From Phycicoccus sp. Root101 (GTDB lineage Bacteria; Actinomycetota; Actinomycetes; Actinomycetales; Dermatophilaceae): a DNA stretch of 64,000 nucleotides. A program made the translations under genes and the position numbers. The notes below the pieces were generated by a model, which was given only the letters and a program-made list of their open reading frames with translations, had not been told where the DNA came from and made no database searches. Location: NCBI RefSeq assembly GCF_001426245.1, contig NZ_LMCM01000006.1, forward strand, positions 346,865-410,864, in the 5' to 3' direction. Shown here one piece after another: positions 8,166 to 17,215 of the stretch. Positions within the stretch are counted from its first letter, which is position 1. The number at the start of each line of letters is the position of its first letter.

Positions 8166-8801
8166 TCACTGCCCCGCGCCCCGCAGCGCCGCGTCCACCG
8201 CCTCGGCGACGACCGCAGCCGCGGGTGAGTCCTCGCCGCGCAGGCCCGCCACCACACCCTGTCGATCGGCCTCCGAACGGTTCTGGCTCAGCTTGGCCTT
8301 GCCCTCGACCCGCTCGACGGTCACCTCGACGCCGACGATGGCCCGCAGCTGCCCCTCGAGGTACCGCTGCGGGGCGTCGTCGCTGCTCCACGGCTGCGGC
8401 CGATGGCCCTCGTGACGGGTGACGAGGGCGTCGACCGCGGTGCGCAGCCACTGGGGATCCTCGTGGATCCGCGCCCGACCCACGAGCTCGACCGCGGAGT
8501 AGTTCCAGGTCGGGACCACCCGGCCGTGCTCCGCCTTGCTCGCGTACCAGGAGGGTGAGACGTATGCGTCCGGCCCGGTGGCCACCACGACCGCCGGCGC
8601 CCCGTCGCCGATCTGCTTCCAGTGCGGGTTGGCCCGGGCCATGTGAGCGATGACGGTGTCGCCCTCCCAGAGGATCGGCAGGAACGTCACCAACGGGTAC
8701 CCGTCGCTGCCGACCGTGACCAGCTGCGCGGTCGCAACCCCAGCGACCAGGGCCCGCAGCCCTGCCTCGTCCGGGATGGCGTTGAAGTGGGGAACGTACA
8801 T
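8166..8801 (-). CDS. PaiB-like FMN-binding negative transcriptional regulator
   Basis: 211 aa. It starts MYVPHFN, typical of PaiB, and has a split-barrel flavin-binding fold with GYPLVTFLPILWEGDTVIAH, ARANPHWKQI and SPSWYASKAEHGRVVPTWNY, then LSQNRSEADRQGVVAGL near the C-terminus. Bacillus PaiB represses sporulation and protease genes; in actinobacteria the family is common and poorly studied. A GGGAGA ribosome site lies 8 nt before the ATG. Its 3' side faces the DUF1851 gene, transcribed in the same direction. Confidence 0.9.
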   Translation of the reverse strand: MYVPHFNAIPDEAGLRALVAGVATAQLVTVGSDGYPLVTFLPILWEGDTVIAHMARANPHWKQIGDGAPAVVVATGPDAYVSPSWYASKAEHGRVVPTWNYSAVELVGRARIHEDPQWLRTAVDALVTRHEGHRPQPWSSDDAPQRYLEGQLRAIVGVEVTVERVEGKAKLSQNRSEADRQGVVAGLRGEDSPAAAVVAEAVDAALRGAGQ

Positions 8802-8840
8802 GGGTCCAGTCTCCCTCGGTGGGGTCCTGAAAGGCAGGAG

Positions 8841-9794
8841 TCAGGCGGTGGGGCCAGGAGCGGGCTGCGGTACCCGGGCCCCGGGCCGCGCCCGCACGGC
8901 CCCGGCGGCGCACAGCACCACGACGAGACCACCCAGCACCGTGACCGGTGTGAGCGACTCGCCGAGCAGCAGGGCAGCCCACGCGATCGACAGGACCGGT
9001 TGCACGAGCTGGACCTGGCTCACCCTCGCCATCGGCCCGATGGCCAGCCCGCGGTACCACGCGAAGAAGCCGAGGAACATGCTGACGACGGCGAGGTACG
9101 CGAAGGCCGCCCACTGCGTCGGCGAGGCCGTAGGGGTGTGCCGCGCGACGGAGGTCGCGGCCAGCACCACCATGACCGGTGAGCAGAGCACCAGGGCCCA
9201 GGAGACCGTCTGCCACGCCCCCAGCTCGCGCGCGAGGAGGCCGCCCTCGGCGTAGCCGACGGCGGCAGCGAGCACCGCACCGAACAGCAGGAGGTCGGCC
9301 AACCGCAGGTGGCCGAACCCACCCCACTGGGCCGACGCGAATCCCGTGGCGGCGAGGGCCCCGGCACCCGCAGCGGTCCAGAACCGCGGCGGGGGGCGTT
9401 CGTTCCCACGCAGGACGGCCATCGCCGCGGTCGCCGCCGGGAGGAGGGCGATGACGACAGCGCCATGGCTGGCCGGCGCGCCGCTGAGCGCGTACGACGT
9501 CAGGAGGGGGAAGCCGACCACGACGCCGGCGCCCACCACCGCGAGCCGTACCCACTGTCGTGGTCGCGGCAGGGCCTGCCGGGTCAGGGCGAGCGCCGCA
9601 CCCGCGAGGACGGCTGCAGCAACCGCACGCGCCGATCCGATGAAGAGTGGGGACAGGCCCCCTACGGCCACGCGCGTGAACGGCACGGTGAACGAGAAGG
9701 CGACGACTCCCACCAGTCCCCAGGCCAGTCCGGCACCAGGAGCGGCAGGTACCGGAGTGCCCTTCGCCAGAGTAGCGCTACTGTGTTGGCTCAT
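8841..9794 (-). CDS. EamA/DMT-family transporter
   Basis: 317 aa with about ten membrane segments in two EamA repeats (residues about 14-150 and 160-300), for example LAWGLVGVVAFSFTVPFTRVAV and LVVVLCAAGAVRA. Drug/metabolite transporters of this type export amino acids or similar metabolites. The ATG at 9794 overlaps the ATG of the divergent MocR regulator gene (the CATG at 9792-9795 contains both). A TATCGT -10-like box lies 5 nt upstream, inside the regulator's coding region. The divergent pair suggests that the exporter is the regulator's target. Confidence 0.9.
   Translation of the reverse strand: MSQHSSATLAKGTPVPAAPGAGLAWGLVGVVAFSFTVPFTRVAVGGLSPLFIGSARAVAAAVLAGAALALTRQALPRPRQWVRLAVVGAGVVVGFPLLTSYALSGAPASHGAVVIALLPAATAAMAVLRGNERPPPRFWTAAGAGALAATGFASAQWGGFGHLRLADLLLFGAVLAAAVGYAEGGLLARELGAWQTVSWALVLCSPVMVVLAATSVARHTPTASPTQWAAFAYLAVVSMFLGFFAWYRGLAIGPMARVSQVQLVQPVLSIAWAALLLGESLTPVTVLGGLVVVLCAAGAVRARPGARVPQPAPGPTA
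9771..9782. promoter_or_regulatory. Perfect palindrome, probable MocR operator
   Basis: AGTAGCGCTACT is a perfect 12-bp palindrome. It overlaps the likely -10 box TACTGT (9779-9784) of the plus-strand MocR gene and is 10 bp inside the start of the EamA gene. A dimer bound here could repress the regulator and affect the exporter. The operator role is inferred from position and symmetry. Confidence 0.5.
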
Positions 9795-11202
9795 GAATGA
9801 CGATAGCAGTTCACGTATCTCCGCAGCTCTGCGAGCGTGGATCGCGAACGCATCGGTCGGGGCGCGCCTTCCGTCCACACGAGCTCTCGTTGCCGAGCAC
9901 CGGGCCAGCCCGGTGACCGTTCAACGCGCCCTGCGCGAGCTCGCGGGTGCTGGACTGCTGGAGACCCGCCCCGGGGTGGGCACCTTCGTCCGGACCGTCC
10001 GAACGGCGCGTCCTGCCGACTACGGGTGGCAGACGGCCGCCCTGGGGTCCCCGGAGGTGCGCAGCCACGGTGTTTCCACTGCGATGCGCACAGCACCCAA
10101 CGACGCCATGGCTCTGCACTCCGGGTACCCCGACAGGGAGCTCCTGCCCGAGCGCCTCGTCCGCGCGGCGCTGGGCCGGGCCGGTCGCAGCGACACGGCC
10201 ATCTCCCGCCCACCCGTCGCGGGTCTCCCGGAGCTGCAGTCCTGGTTCGCCCACGAGCTCGGCGCCGCCTGCCCGGCCGGGACCGCTGTGCCTGGTCCGA
10301 GCGACGTCGTCGTCCTGCCCGGGAGCCAGGGCGGGTTGAGCTCGATCTTCCGGGCCCTCGTACCGCGGGGACGGGCCGTCCTCCTCGAGTCGCCCACCTA
10401 CTGGGGCGCCATCACGGCTGCGGCCCAGACCGGTGTCCGCGCCGTACCCGTGTCCACCGGGCCGGAGGGTCCGGACCCCGAGGAGCTCGACAGGGCGTTC
10501 ACCGAGAGCGGTGCACGGGTGTTCTACGCCCAGCCGACCTTTGCGAACCCCACCGGGACCCAGTGGTCGACCGAGAGAGCCTCGGCGGTGCTGGACGTGG
10601 TGCGCGCCCACGGCGCATTCCTCGTGGAGGACGACTGGGCCCACGACTTCGGCATCACGTCGACGCCACGCCCCTTGGCGGCCCAGGACGACTCGGGCCA
10701 CGTGGTGTACCTGCGCTCGCTGACCAAGAGCGTGTCACCCGCCCTGCGCGTCGCCGCGGTGATCGCTCGCGGCCCGGCCCGTGAGCGCATCCTGGCCGAC
10801 CGGACCGCTGAGTCGATGTACGTGAGCGGGCTGCTGCAGGGGGCGGCGCTCGACGTGGTCACGCAGCCCGCCTGGCAGACACACCTGCGAGGGGTCCGCG
10901 ACGCGCTCCGCGCCCGCCGTGACCTGCTCGTCGACAGCCTGCTCGAGCACGCGCCGGCCGCACTCGTCGACCACGTTCCGCCCGGCGGGCTCAACCTGTG
11001 GGCCCGGCTGCCGGACGGCACCGACGTCCGCGAGCTCGCCCAGGACTGCGAGCGCGAAGGCCTCGTCATCGCTGCGGGGGACGAGTGGTTCCCCGCGGAA
11101 CCGACCGGACCGTTCCTGCGGCTCAACTACTCGGGCCCCAACCCGTCGGCGTTCCCCCGGGCTGCTCAGGTCCTGGGGCGTGCCCTCAGTCGCCGAGGGT
11201 GA
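9793..11202 (+). CDS. MocR-family PLP-dependent transcriptional regulator
   Basis: 469 aa. The N-terminal winged helix (about 1-80, GARLPSTRALVAEHRASPVTVQRAL) is GntR-type, followed by a long aminotransferase-like domain: VVVLPGSQGGLSSIF, FYAQPTFANPTGTQW, FLVEDDWAHDFG, and the PLP lysine in LRSLTKSVSPALRVA. MocR proteins sense amino acids or PLP and often control a divergent transporter. The start is fixed by TACTGT 8 nt upstream and by the onset of the HTH domain; the upstream open frame is antisense to the EamA gene. The last 17 bp overlap the convergent GNAT gene. Confidence 0.92.
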   Translation: MNDDSSSRISAALRAWIANASVGARLPSTRALVAEHRASPVTVQRALRELAGAGLLETRPGVGTFVRTVRTARPADYGWQTAALGSPEVRSHGVSTAMRTAPNDAMALHSGYPDRELLPERLVRAALGRAGRSDTAISRPPVAGLPELQSWFAHELGAACPAGTAVPGPSDVVVLPGSQGGLSSIFRALVPRGRAVLLESPTYWGAITAAAQTGVRAVPVSTGPEGPDPEELDRAFTESGARVFYAQPTFANPTGTQWSTERASAVLDVVRAHGAFLVEDDWAHDFGITSTPRPLAAQDDSGHVVYLRSLTKSVSPALRVAAVIARGPARERILADRTAESMYVSGLLQGAALDVVTQPAWQTHLRGVRDALRARRDLLVDSLLEHAPAALVDHVPPGGLNLWARLPDGTDVRELAQDCEREGLVIAAGDEWFPAEPTGPFLRLNYSGPNPSAFPRAAQVLGRALSRRG

Positions 11203-11662
11203 TCTCCCAGCGGCGCAGCAGCGCGTACGGCGCGAACGTCGAGCGGCTCGTCACCTCGGTCGGCTGCCAGCCGCGGCGCGCGTAGAACCGGGTGGCGCGG
11301 TGGTTCTCCTCGTACACCCGCAGCCAGGCGTGTTCGTGCCCCTGACCGTGCAGCGTGGCGAGGACCTCGTCGTGGACCCGGCCCGCCAGCCCGCTCCCCC
11401 ACGTGGCGACAGCCGTGCCGAAGTGCAGGAACTCGCCGTCGCGGGTGGCGGCGAACCCCTCGATCGCCGCGTAGACCACGACGGCGTAGCACCGCACCTC
11501 GGGGTCCTCGAGCTCGACGGACCACCGTTCCCGCAGCTGGTCCGTCGGGAACGGGTGGTCGTCCTGGGGGAAGATGTGGCCGAGACCGAGGACGGCTCCT
11601 TCGCGCTGCACGACCAGGAGCTCCTCGAGGTCGTCGCGCCGCAAGGGTCGCAGCAGCGTCAT
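11186..11662 (-). CDS. GNAT family N-acetyltransferase
   Basis: 158 aa. N-terminal LLRPLRRDDLEELLVVQREG and C-terminal HAWLRVYEENHRATRFYARRGW are typical of GNAT acetyltransferases; the acetyl-CoA loop is diverged (ATWGSGLAGRVHDEVL in place of Q/RxxGxG/A). Substrate unknown. It converges on the MocR gene with a 17-bp overlap of the coding ends. No ribosome site or -10 is obvious before the ATG. Confidence 0.85.
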   Translation of the reverse strand: MTLLRPLRRDDLEELLVVQREGAVLGLGHIFPQDDHPFPTDQLRERWSVELEDPEVRCYAVVVYAAIEGFAATRDGEFLHFGTAVATWGSGLAGRVHDEVLATLHGQGHEHAWLRVYEENHRATRFYARRGWQPTEVTSRSTFAPYALLRRWEITLGD

Positions 11663-11720
11663 GCCCGAGACCCTGGACGCGGCCCCATCAGCTCACCCTT
11701 CGTACGGCGGAGACGACGAC

Positions 11721-11752
11721 GGGGTCCGACCTGCGTGAGCAGATCGGACCCC
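11721..11752 (-). terminator. Terminator hairpin after tRNA-Pro
   Basis: A 14-bp inverted repeat with one mismatch (GGGGTCCGACCTGC against GCAGATCGGACCCC) and a 4-nt GTGA loop. It lies 6 bp beyond the 3' end of the tRNA on the minus strand, which fits intrinsic termination in a GC-rich genome. Confidence 0.7.
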
Positions 11753-11758
11753 GATCGG

Positions 11759-11832
<74 letters not shown>

Positions 11833-11902
11833 TTGTGGAGTTGTCGCCCCGTGCAGAATCGCGCCGAAGCACGACCGCGGGAGCGAACGAAACCCTAGCG
11901 CA

Positions 11903-11933
11903 CGCCATACCCCCGCTTGAAATCGGTATGCCG
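11903..11933. repeat. Inverted pair of the over-represented octamer
   Basis: CGCCATAC at 11903 and GTATGCCG at 11926 face each other, giving an imperfect hairpin in the 130-bp gap between the acyltransferase 3' end and the tRNA. It may end the acyltransferase transcript. See the octamer finding. Confidence 0.4.
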
Positions 11934-11962
11934 CCGCGCGACCCGGTGGGCGTCGGCCGGCG

Positions 11963-14143
11963 TCAGCGCACGGGGTGGTCGGTGACGGCCGACAGCACGT
12001 CCTGCGCGAGGAAGCGGCCCAGCGAGCGTGAGTAGACGGCGCTGTAGTGGTTGGTGTCGTGCAGGACGTTGACACCGCCGACGACGCTGCGACAGGTCCT
12101 GGCGTCGCACACGTGGTCGGTGAGGTCGATCCGGGCCAGACCGCGGACCCGGCCGGCGAGGGTGTCGGTGGCGCGTTCGAACGCGCCGAGCCGGACCACG
12201 GAGCTGCGGGCGACCGAGCAGGTCTCGAGGTGGTCAAGGTTCTGGTTGGTGCAGGTCGAGTCGAGCACCCCGGTCCTGCCGGGGTTGTCGGTCATGGCGA
12301 GCACGACCGAGCCCTGCCGCGTCCAGGCGGTGACGACGGGAGAGAGCGCGTCGACGTACTGCTGCACCTGGGGACGGCCGGTGCCGTCGTCGATGTGCTC
12401 GCGCTTGCTGGACACCGAGACGATGACGACGTCCGGGCGTTCCCGGGTCACGGCCGTGTCGACAGCCGGGCCGAAATGGGGGCAGACGTCCTCCGAACGC
12501 CCCTCGATCGCCCCGGGGGCCTGCTTCGTGGGGATGGGCAGGCACCCGCCGATGGCCAAGGAGGTGACCTTCCAGTGGTGCCGGCGACCCGCCTCCGCCA
12601 GGGCCGGCACGAGGTGCTGGGCGTGCGAGTCCCCGACCAACCACACGTGCAGGGCCTTGGCGTCCCCTCCGGAGAAGTCGCAGTCGGTGCGCGGCTTCCA
12701 CCCGGCGACCACCATCGAGGCGTCGTCCCGGCACCCGGCGACGTTGTGGAAGTCCTTGTCCACGTCGGAGACCGGGGCGATGAGGGGACGCTGGTACGGG
12801 TCGCCACACTCCCGCTCGAGGGCACCGGCACCGACGCACACGCCGTGCGTGACGGCCGAGATGAGGTCGGCCCGGACCGCGTCCGCGCGGCGCGCCGACT
12901 CGACGCTGACACCGGACGCCAGCCCGACCACCACGGCCATGGCCACCGCTGTGGACGCCAGGGACCTGAGCCGGCCGGCCTTGAGGAAGCCGGAGCGTTG
13001 GGCGGCCTGCTCGACGTACCGACGGGTCAGCCAGGCGAGCAGCAGCGTCAGGGCCAGCACGGCCAGGCGGGCGGCGAGGCCGTGGCTGCCCACGGCGTAC
13101 GGGAGCAGGACCAGGAGCGGCCAGTGCCAGAGGTAGACCGAGTACGAGATGTCGCCGAGGAACTGCACCGGGCGCACCGAGGTGATCGGGTCCAGGGGGG
13201 CACGCAGGCGGGACTCCCCGGCCACGAGGACCGCGGCGGCACCGAGGACGGGCACCAGCGCCGGGGCTCCGGGCACAGCCGTCCGGCCGTCGAACACCAC
13301 CATGGCGCCCGCCATGAGCAGCCACCCGCCGACGGCCAGTGCGCCGGCCGACGAGGTGCTCAGCACGGGGCGCCCGCCCCGGGACCTCGCCAGCACGGCG
13401 ACCAGCGCGCCGATGCCGAACTCCCAGGCGCGGGTCCAGGTGAGGAAGTACGCAGCCGTGGGCGAGGCCGCGGTCTGGACCACGGCCGCCACTCCCGACG
13501 CCAGCACGATGACGCCCACTCCGGCCCCCACGGCGGCGAGGCCGTGGGAACGGTCGTTCCCGCGGCGACGCCAGCGGCGCAGGGCCACGAAGCCCAGGAA
13601 CAGCGCGGGCCAGACGAGGTAGAACTGCTCCTCGACGCTCAGGGACCAGTAGTGCTGGAACGCGCTCGCCGCCTCGTCGTGGGCCTGGTAGTCGACCGCG
13701 AGCCGCACGAGCTGGAAGTTCTCCACGTAGAGGGTCGACGCGATGGCCTCCCCCACGTTGCGGTCCCACACCGTCGACGGCACGAACAGGACCATGGCGA
13801 CGAGGCTGACCACGACGACGAGCAGGGCGGCGGGCAGCAGGCGGCGGGCGCGCCTGCTGTAGAACGCGACCAGGCCGATCCGGCCGGTGTCGGCGAGCTC
13901 ACGCAGCAGGTGCAGGCTGATGAGGTAGCCGGAGATGACGAAGAAGACGTCGACGCCGACGTACCCGCCGGTCAGCCAGCCCGGCCAGAGGTGGTTGAGC
14001 ACGACGCCGCCGACGGCCAGCGCGCGCATGGCCTGCACGTCGCGGCGCGCGGGCGTCGGGGCACGGGTCCCCGCCGAACCGGCACGCGTCGCCGCGGCGT
14101 CGGGCGCACGAACCGGGGCGGGCACCTCCACGCTGTCGGTCAC
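11963..14143 (-). CDS. Acyltransferase-3 with SGNH domain (OafA type)
   Basis: 726 aa. After about 35 residues the membrane acyltransferase-3 domain begins (RRDVQAMRALAVGGVVLNHL, GGYVGVDVFFVISGYLISLHL) with about ten to eleven membrane segments up to residue about 420. The SGNH hydrolase-like domain follows: block I in VWLVGDSHAQHLVPAL and the C-terminal catalytic pair in HDTNHYS. Such fusions O-acylate surface glycans or lipids using an acyl donor from inside the cell. GTG start at 14143 is 2 bp after der, so it may be cotranscribed. The target here is unknown. Confidence 0.9.
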   Translation of the reverse strand: MTDSVEVPAPVRAPDAAATRAGSAGTRAPTPARRDVQAMRALAVGGVVLNHLWPGWLTGGYVGVDVFFVISGYLISLHLLRELADTGRIGLVAFYSRRARRLLPAALLVVVVSLVAMVLFVPSTVWDRNVGEAIASTLYVENFQLVRLAVDYQAHDEAASAFQHYWSLSVEEQFYLVWPALFLGFVALRRWRRRGNDRSHGLAAVGAGVGVIVLASGVAAVVQTAASPTAAYFLTWTRAWEFGIGALVAVLARSRGGRPVLSTSSAGALAVGGWLLMAGAMVVFDGRTAVPGAPALVPVLGAAAVLVAGESRLRAPLDPITSVRPVQFLGDISYSVYLWHWPLLVLLPYAVGSHGLAARLAVLALTLLLAWLTRRYVEQAAQRSGFLKAGRLRSLASTAVAMAVVVGLASGVSVESARRADAVRADLISAVTHGVCVGAGALERECGDPYQRPLIAPVSDVDKDFHNVAGCRDDASMVVAGWKPRTDCDFSGGDAKALHVWLVGDSHAQHLVPALAEAGRRHHWKVTSLAIGGCLPIPTKQAPGAIEGRSEDVCPHFGPAVDTAVTRERPDVVIVSVSSKREHIDDGTGRPQVQQYVDALSPVVTAWTRQGSVVLAMTDNPGRTGVLDSTCTNQNLDHLETCSVARSSVVRLGAFERATDTLAGRVRGLARIDLTDHVCDARTCRSVVGGVNVLHDTNHYSAVYSRSLGRFLAQDVLSAVTDHPVR

Positions 14144-14145
14144 GC

Positions 14146-15603
14146 CTACTTGCGCTTGCGCTTCTCGCGGACGCGGACCGACACCTCGATGGGCGTGCCC
14201 TCGAAGCCGAACTCCTCGCGCAGCCGGCGCTCGAGGAACCGGCGGTAACCGGCCTCGAGGAAGCCGGAGGCGAAGATGACGAAGCGCGGCGGCCGGGTCG
14301 AGGCCTGCGTCGCGAACAGGATGCGGGGCTGCTTGCCGCCCCGCACCGGGTGCGGGTTGGACGCGACGATCTCGCCGAAGAACGCGTTGAGGCGACCGGT
14401 CGGCACCCGGAAGTCCCAGGACTCCAACGCCTTCTCCAGCGCAGGCACGAGCTTGTCGACCGAGCGACCGGTCTTCGCGGAGATGTTGACCCGGGGTGCC
14501 CACGGGATCTGCACGAGCTCGCGCTCGATCTCGCGCTCGAGGTAGTAGCGGCGCTCCTCGTCGAGGGTGTCCCACTTGTTGTAGGCCACGACGAGCGAGC
14601 GGCCCGCGTCGATGACCTGCTGCACGACGCGGATGTCCTGCTCGGCGATCTGCTGCTCGGCGTCGATGAGGACGACGGCGACCTCGGCCTTCTCCAGGGC
14701 CGTCTGCGTGCGCAGGGAGGCGTAGAAGTCGGCGCCACGGGTCTGGTGCACACGACGACGGATGCCGGCGGTGTCCACGAAGCGCCAGGTCTTGCCGCCG
14801 AGCTCGATGAACTCGTCGACCGGGTCACGGGTGGTGCCGGCGACGTTGTCCACGACGACCCGGTCCTCGCCGGCGAGCTTGTTGAGCAGCGACGACTTGC
14901 CGACGTTGGGGCGGCCGATCAGGGCCACGCGACGCGGGCCACCCCGCTGGTAGGCGTCGGAGTTCGCGGCGACCGACGGAAGGACGTCGAGGACGGCGTC
15001 CAGGACGTCACCGCTGCCGCGTCCGTGCAGCGCCGAGACGGGCCACGGCTGCCCCAGCCCGAGGTTCCACAGGGCGGCGGCGTCGGCCTCGGTGCGCTGG
15101 TCGTCGACCTTGTTGGCCACGAGCACGACGGGCTTGCCCGAGCGACGCAGGAGCTTGACGACGGCCTCGTCGTCGTCGGTGGCACCGACCGTCGCGTCGA
15201 CGACGAACATCACGACGTCGGCGAGGTCCACGGCCACCTCGGCCTGCTCGGCGACACGCAGGTGGATGCCGGTGGCGTCGATCTCCCAGCCGCCGGTGTC
15301 GACGAGGGTGAACCGGCGCCCGGCCCAGTCGGCGTCGTACGCCACGCGGTCACGGGTCACGCCGGGCACGTCCTCGACGACCGCCTCGCGACGGCCGAGG
15401 ATGCGGTTGACGAGCGTGGACTTGCCGACGTTCGGGCGGCCGACGACGGCGACGACCGGCAGCGGACCGCTGCCGACGACGAACCCGTCCTCGTCGACGT
15501 CACCGTCGATGAGCGAACGGTCCTCGTCGGTGAGGTCGAAGTCCTCCAACCCCACGCGCAGGGCGCGCTCCACGGTCGAGTCGTCGGTCAGGTGCTCACT
15601 CAC
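14146..15603 (-). CDS. der: Ribosome biogenesis GTPase Der (EngA)
   Basis: 485 aa with two tandem GTPase domains and a C-terminal KH-like domain. G1 motifs are [12 protein letters not shown] (about 60) and [13 protein letters not shown]3 motifs are DTGG and DTAG; G4 motifs are NKVD and NKWD. Der acts in 50S subunit assembly. The N-terminus has an acidic extension of about 50 residues ([19 protein letters not shown]), as in other actinobacteria. GTG at 15603 has an AAGGA site 6 nt upstream. The upstream frame is open but non-coding in appearance. Confidence 0.97.
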   Translation of the reverse strand: MSEHLTDDSTVERALRVGLEDFDLTDEDRSLIDGDVDEDGFVVGSGPLPVVAVVGRPNVGKSTLVNRILGRREAVVEDVPGVTRDRVAYDADWAGRRFTLVDTGGWEIDATGIHLRVAEQAEVAVDLADVVMFVVDATVGATDDDEAVVKLLRRSGKPVVLVANKVDDQRTEADAAALWNLGLGQPWPVSALHGRGSGDVLDAVLDVLPSVAANSDAYQRGGPRRVALIGRPNVGKSSLLNKLAGEDRVVVDNVAGTTRDPVDEFIELGGKTWRFVDTAGIRRRVHQTRGADFYASLRTQTALEKAEVAVVLIDAEQQIAEQDIRVVQQVIDAGRSLVVAYNKWDTLDEERRYYLEREIERELVQIPWAPRVNISAKTGRSVDKLVPALEKALESWDFRVPTGRLNAFFGEIVASNPHPVRGGKQPRILFATQASTRPPRFVIFASGFLEAGYRRFLERRLREEFGFEGTPIEVSVRVREKRKRK

Positions 15604-15742
15604 GGCAAATCCTTGCGTTGGTCTGTGTTCGGGCCACGGCGCGCGGTATGGCGCGGGGCCGCCCCACATTGTCGCGCACTTTTGGGGGCGCCCAGGACAA
15701 GGCCCGCGCCCCGCGCGTCGTGCCCTCCGTCGGCAGGTCGAC

Positions 15743-16441
15743 CTACGAACCCAGTCCGTCGTCCTCCGGCAGCGCGATCTGGTGCCGTGCGGAGGCGTTG
15801 GCCACGTGGTCCGCGAGCAGGTCACGCACCTGGGCGGTGGCAGCAGCGAGGCGGGCCCGTCCCGTCAGCTCCGGGTCGGCCGCGAGCCTGACGGGCGCGC
15901 CGAACTCGACGACCATCCGCGTGCCGGGCCTGGGCAGCGTGCCGGTGGAGGCGCCGGTCTCCCGGGTGCCGAGGAACGCCACGGGCACCACGCTCGCACC
16001 GCCCTGGAGGGCGAGCCACGCGGCGCCCTGCTGGACGGTCGAGACGTCACCACGGCCCCGGGTGCCCTCGGGGAAGATGCCGACCGCACCGCCCGCCCGC
16101 AGGACCGCGACCGCCGTCGTCAGGGCGCTGCGGTCACCGGAGTTCCGGGTGACCGGGATGTGGCCGATGAAGGTGAGGAACCACCCCAGCAGACCGCGGA
16201 ACACCTCCCGCTTGACCAGGATGCTGGTCGGGCGCGGGGACAGCGCAGGGAGCATCGGGCCGTCGAGGAACCCGACGTGGTTGCCCACGAACAGCACCGG
16301 ACCGACCTTCGGCACCCGGTCGCGGCCGACCGTGGTCACCCGGTAGAGGACCCCGAACAGCACGCGGCCGACGACGATGTTGATGCGCACCCGCCACTGC
16401 GGCGTCACGGCGGGGCCGGGCGTGGACGCAGAGGTGCTCAC
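15743..16441 (-). CDS. 1-acyl-sn-glycerol-3-phosphate acyltransferase (PlsC-like)
   Basis: 232 aa. The catalytic NHx4D motif is in [10 protein letters not shown] and the substrate motif is FPEGTRGRG. These are the LPLAT/PlsC signatures of enzymes that acylate lysophosphatidic acid on the inner membrane face. The GTG start at 16441 overlaps the cmk stop by 4 nt, a conserved coupling with cmk and der in actinobacteria. A role in lipid synthesis is well supported; exact acceptor is not. Confidence 0.92.
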   Translation of the reverse strand: MSTSASTPGPAVTPQWRVRINIVVGRVLFGVLYRVTTVGRDRVPKVGPVLFVGNHVGFLDGPMLPALSPRPTSILVKREVFRGLLGWFLTFIGHIPVTRNSGDRSALTTAVAVLRAGGAVGIFPEGTRGRGDVSTVQQGAAWLALQGGASVVPVAFLGTRETGASTGTLPRPGTRMVVEFGAPVRLAADPELTGRARLAAATAQVRDLLADHVANASARHQIALPEDDGLGS

Positions 16442-17142
16442 ACCCCGGCCTTGGCCGGGGCCTCCCGCCGCACCACGTCGATGACGGCGGCGATGCTCTG
16501 CTCGAAGTCGAGGTCGGAGGTGTCGACGAGGTGCACGCCGTCGGCGGCCTCGGTGAACTCCGACACCGTCGAGTCGTCGGCGTCCCGCCGGACGATCTGG
16601 TCCCGGGTGGCCTCGACCGCGTGGTCCGCGTCGTGCCCGTGCAGCTCCTTGGAGCGGCGGCGCAGGCGGGCCTCGACGCTGGCCGTGAGCAGGACGCGGA
16701 CGTCGGCGTCGGGTGCCACGACGGTGGTGATGTCGCGGCCCTCGGCCACGACTCCCCCGGTCCGGGTGGCGATCCGGTCGATGAGGTCGCGCTGCAGCTG
16801 CTGCAGGACCGGGCGGACACCGGTGTTCGTGGCGACCTTCGACACCACCTCGCTGACGCGCGTGGTGCGGATGTCGTCCTCGATCTCCCGACCGCCGACC
16901 TGCACGCTCGCTTGCGAGGGGTCGGTGCCCATCTCGAGCGGGATGTCCCTCGAGGCCTGCTCGACCGCTGCGGTGTCGTCGAGGTCGACCCCCTCCTCGA
17001 GGCACCACCACGTGACCGCGCGGTACATCGCGCCGGTGTCGAGGTACCCGATGCCGAGCTCGCGGGCGACGGCGCGGGAGACGCTGGACTTGCCGGACCC
17101 GCTGGGTCCGTCGATCGCGACGACGAGGTGCTGGCTGTTCAT
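16438..17142 (-). CDS. cmk: Cytidylate kinase
   Basis: 234 aa from the ATG at 17142. The P-loop is AIDGPSGSGKSSVSR, with LDTGAMYRAVT and VVAEGRDITTVV typical of (d)CMP kinase, which phosphorylates CMP and dCMP for nucleotide supply. An ATG 24 nt further upstream is in frame, but TAGGCT at 17151-17156 would leave the transcript starting close to 17142, which supports the shorter start. It is followed by the plsC-like gene and der. Confidence 0.96.
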   Translation of the reverse strand: MNSQHLVVAIDGPSGSGKSSVSRAVARELGIGYLDTGAMYRAVTWWCLEEGVDLDDTAAVEQASRDIPLEMGTDPSQASVQVGGREIEDDIRTTRVSEVVSKVATNTGVRPVLQQLQRDLIDRIATRTGGVVAEGRDITTVVAPDADVRVLLTASVEARLRRRSKELHGHDADHAVEATRDQIVRRDADDSTVSEFTEAADGVHLVDTSDLDFEQSIAAVIDVVRREAPAKAGV

Positions 17143-17215
17143 GACCGCCAAGCCTATGGGCAGCACCGACGGCCCGCGACGGCCCCTGCAGCGGGGCGTG
17201 CCCGCTGCGGACCGG

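Noticed and set aside
12047-14248. Long plus-strand frame of over 700 codons opposite the acyltransferase
   Set aside because: Shadow of the minus-strand gene: composition is Gly/Arg/Asp-rich with no recognisable domain.
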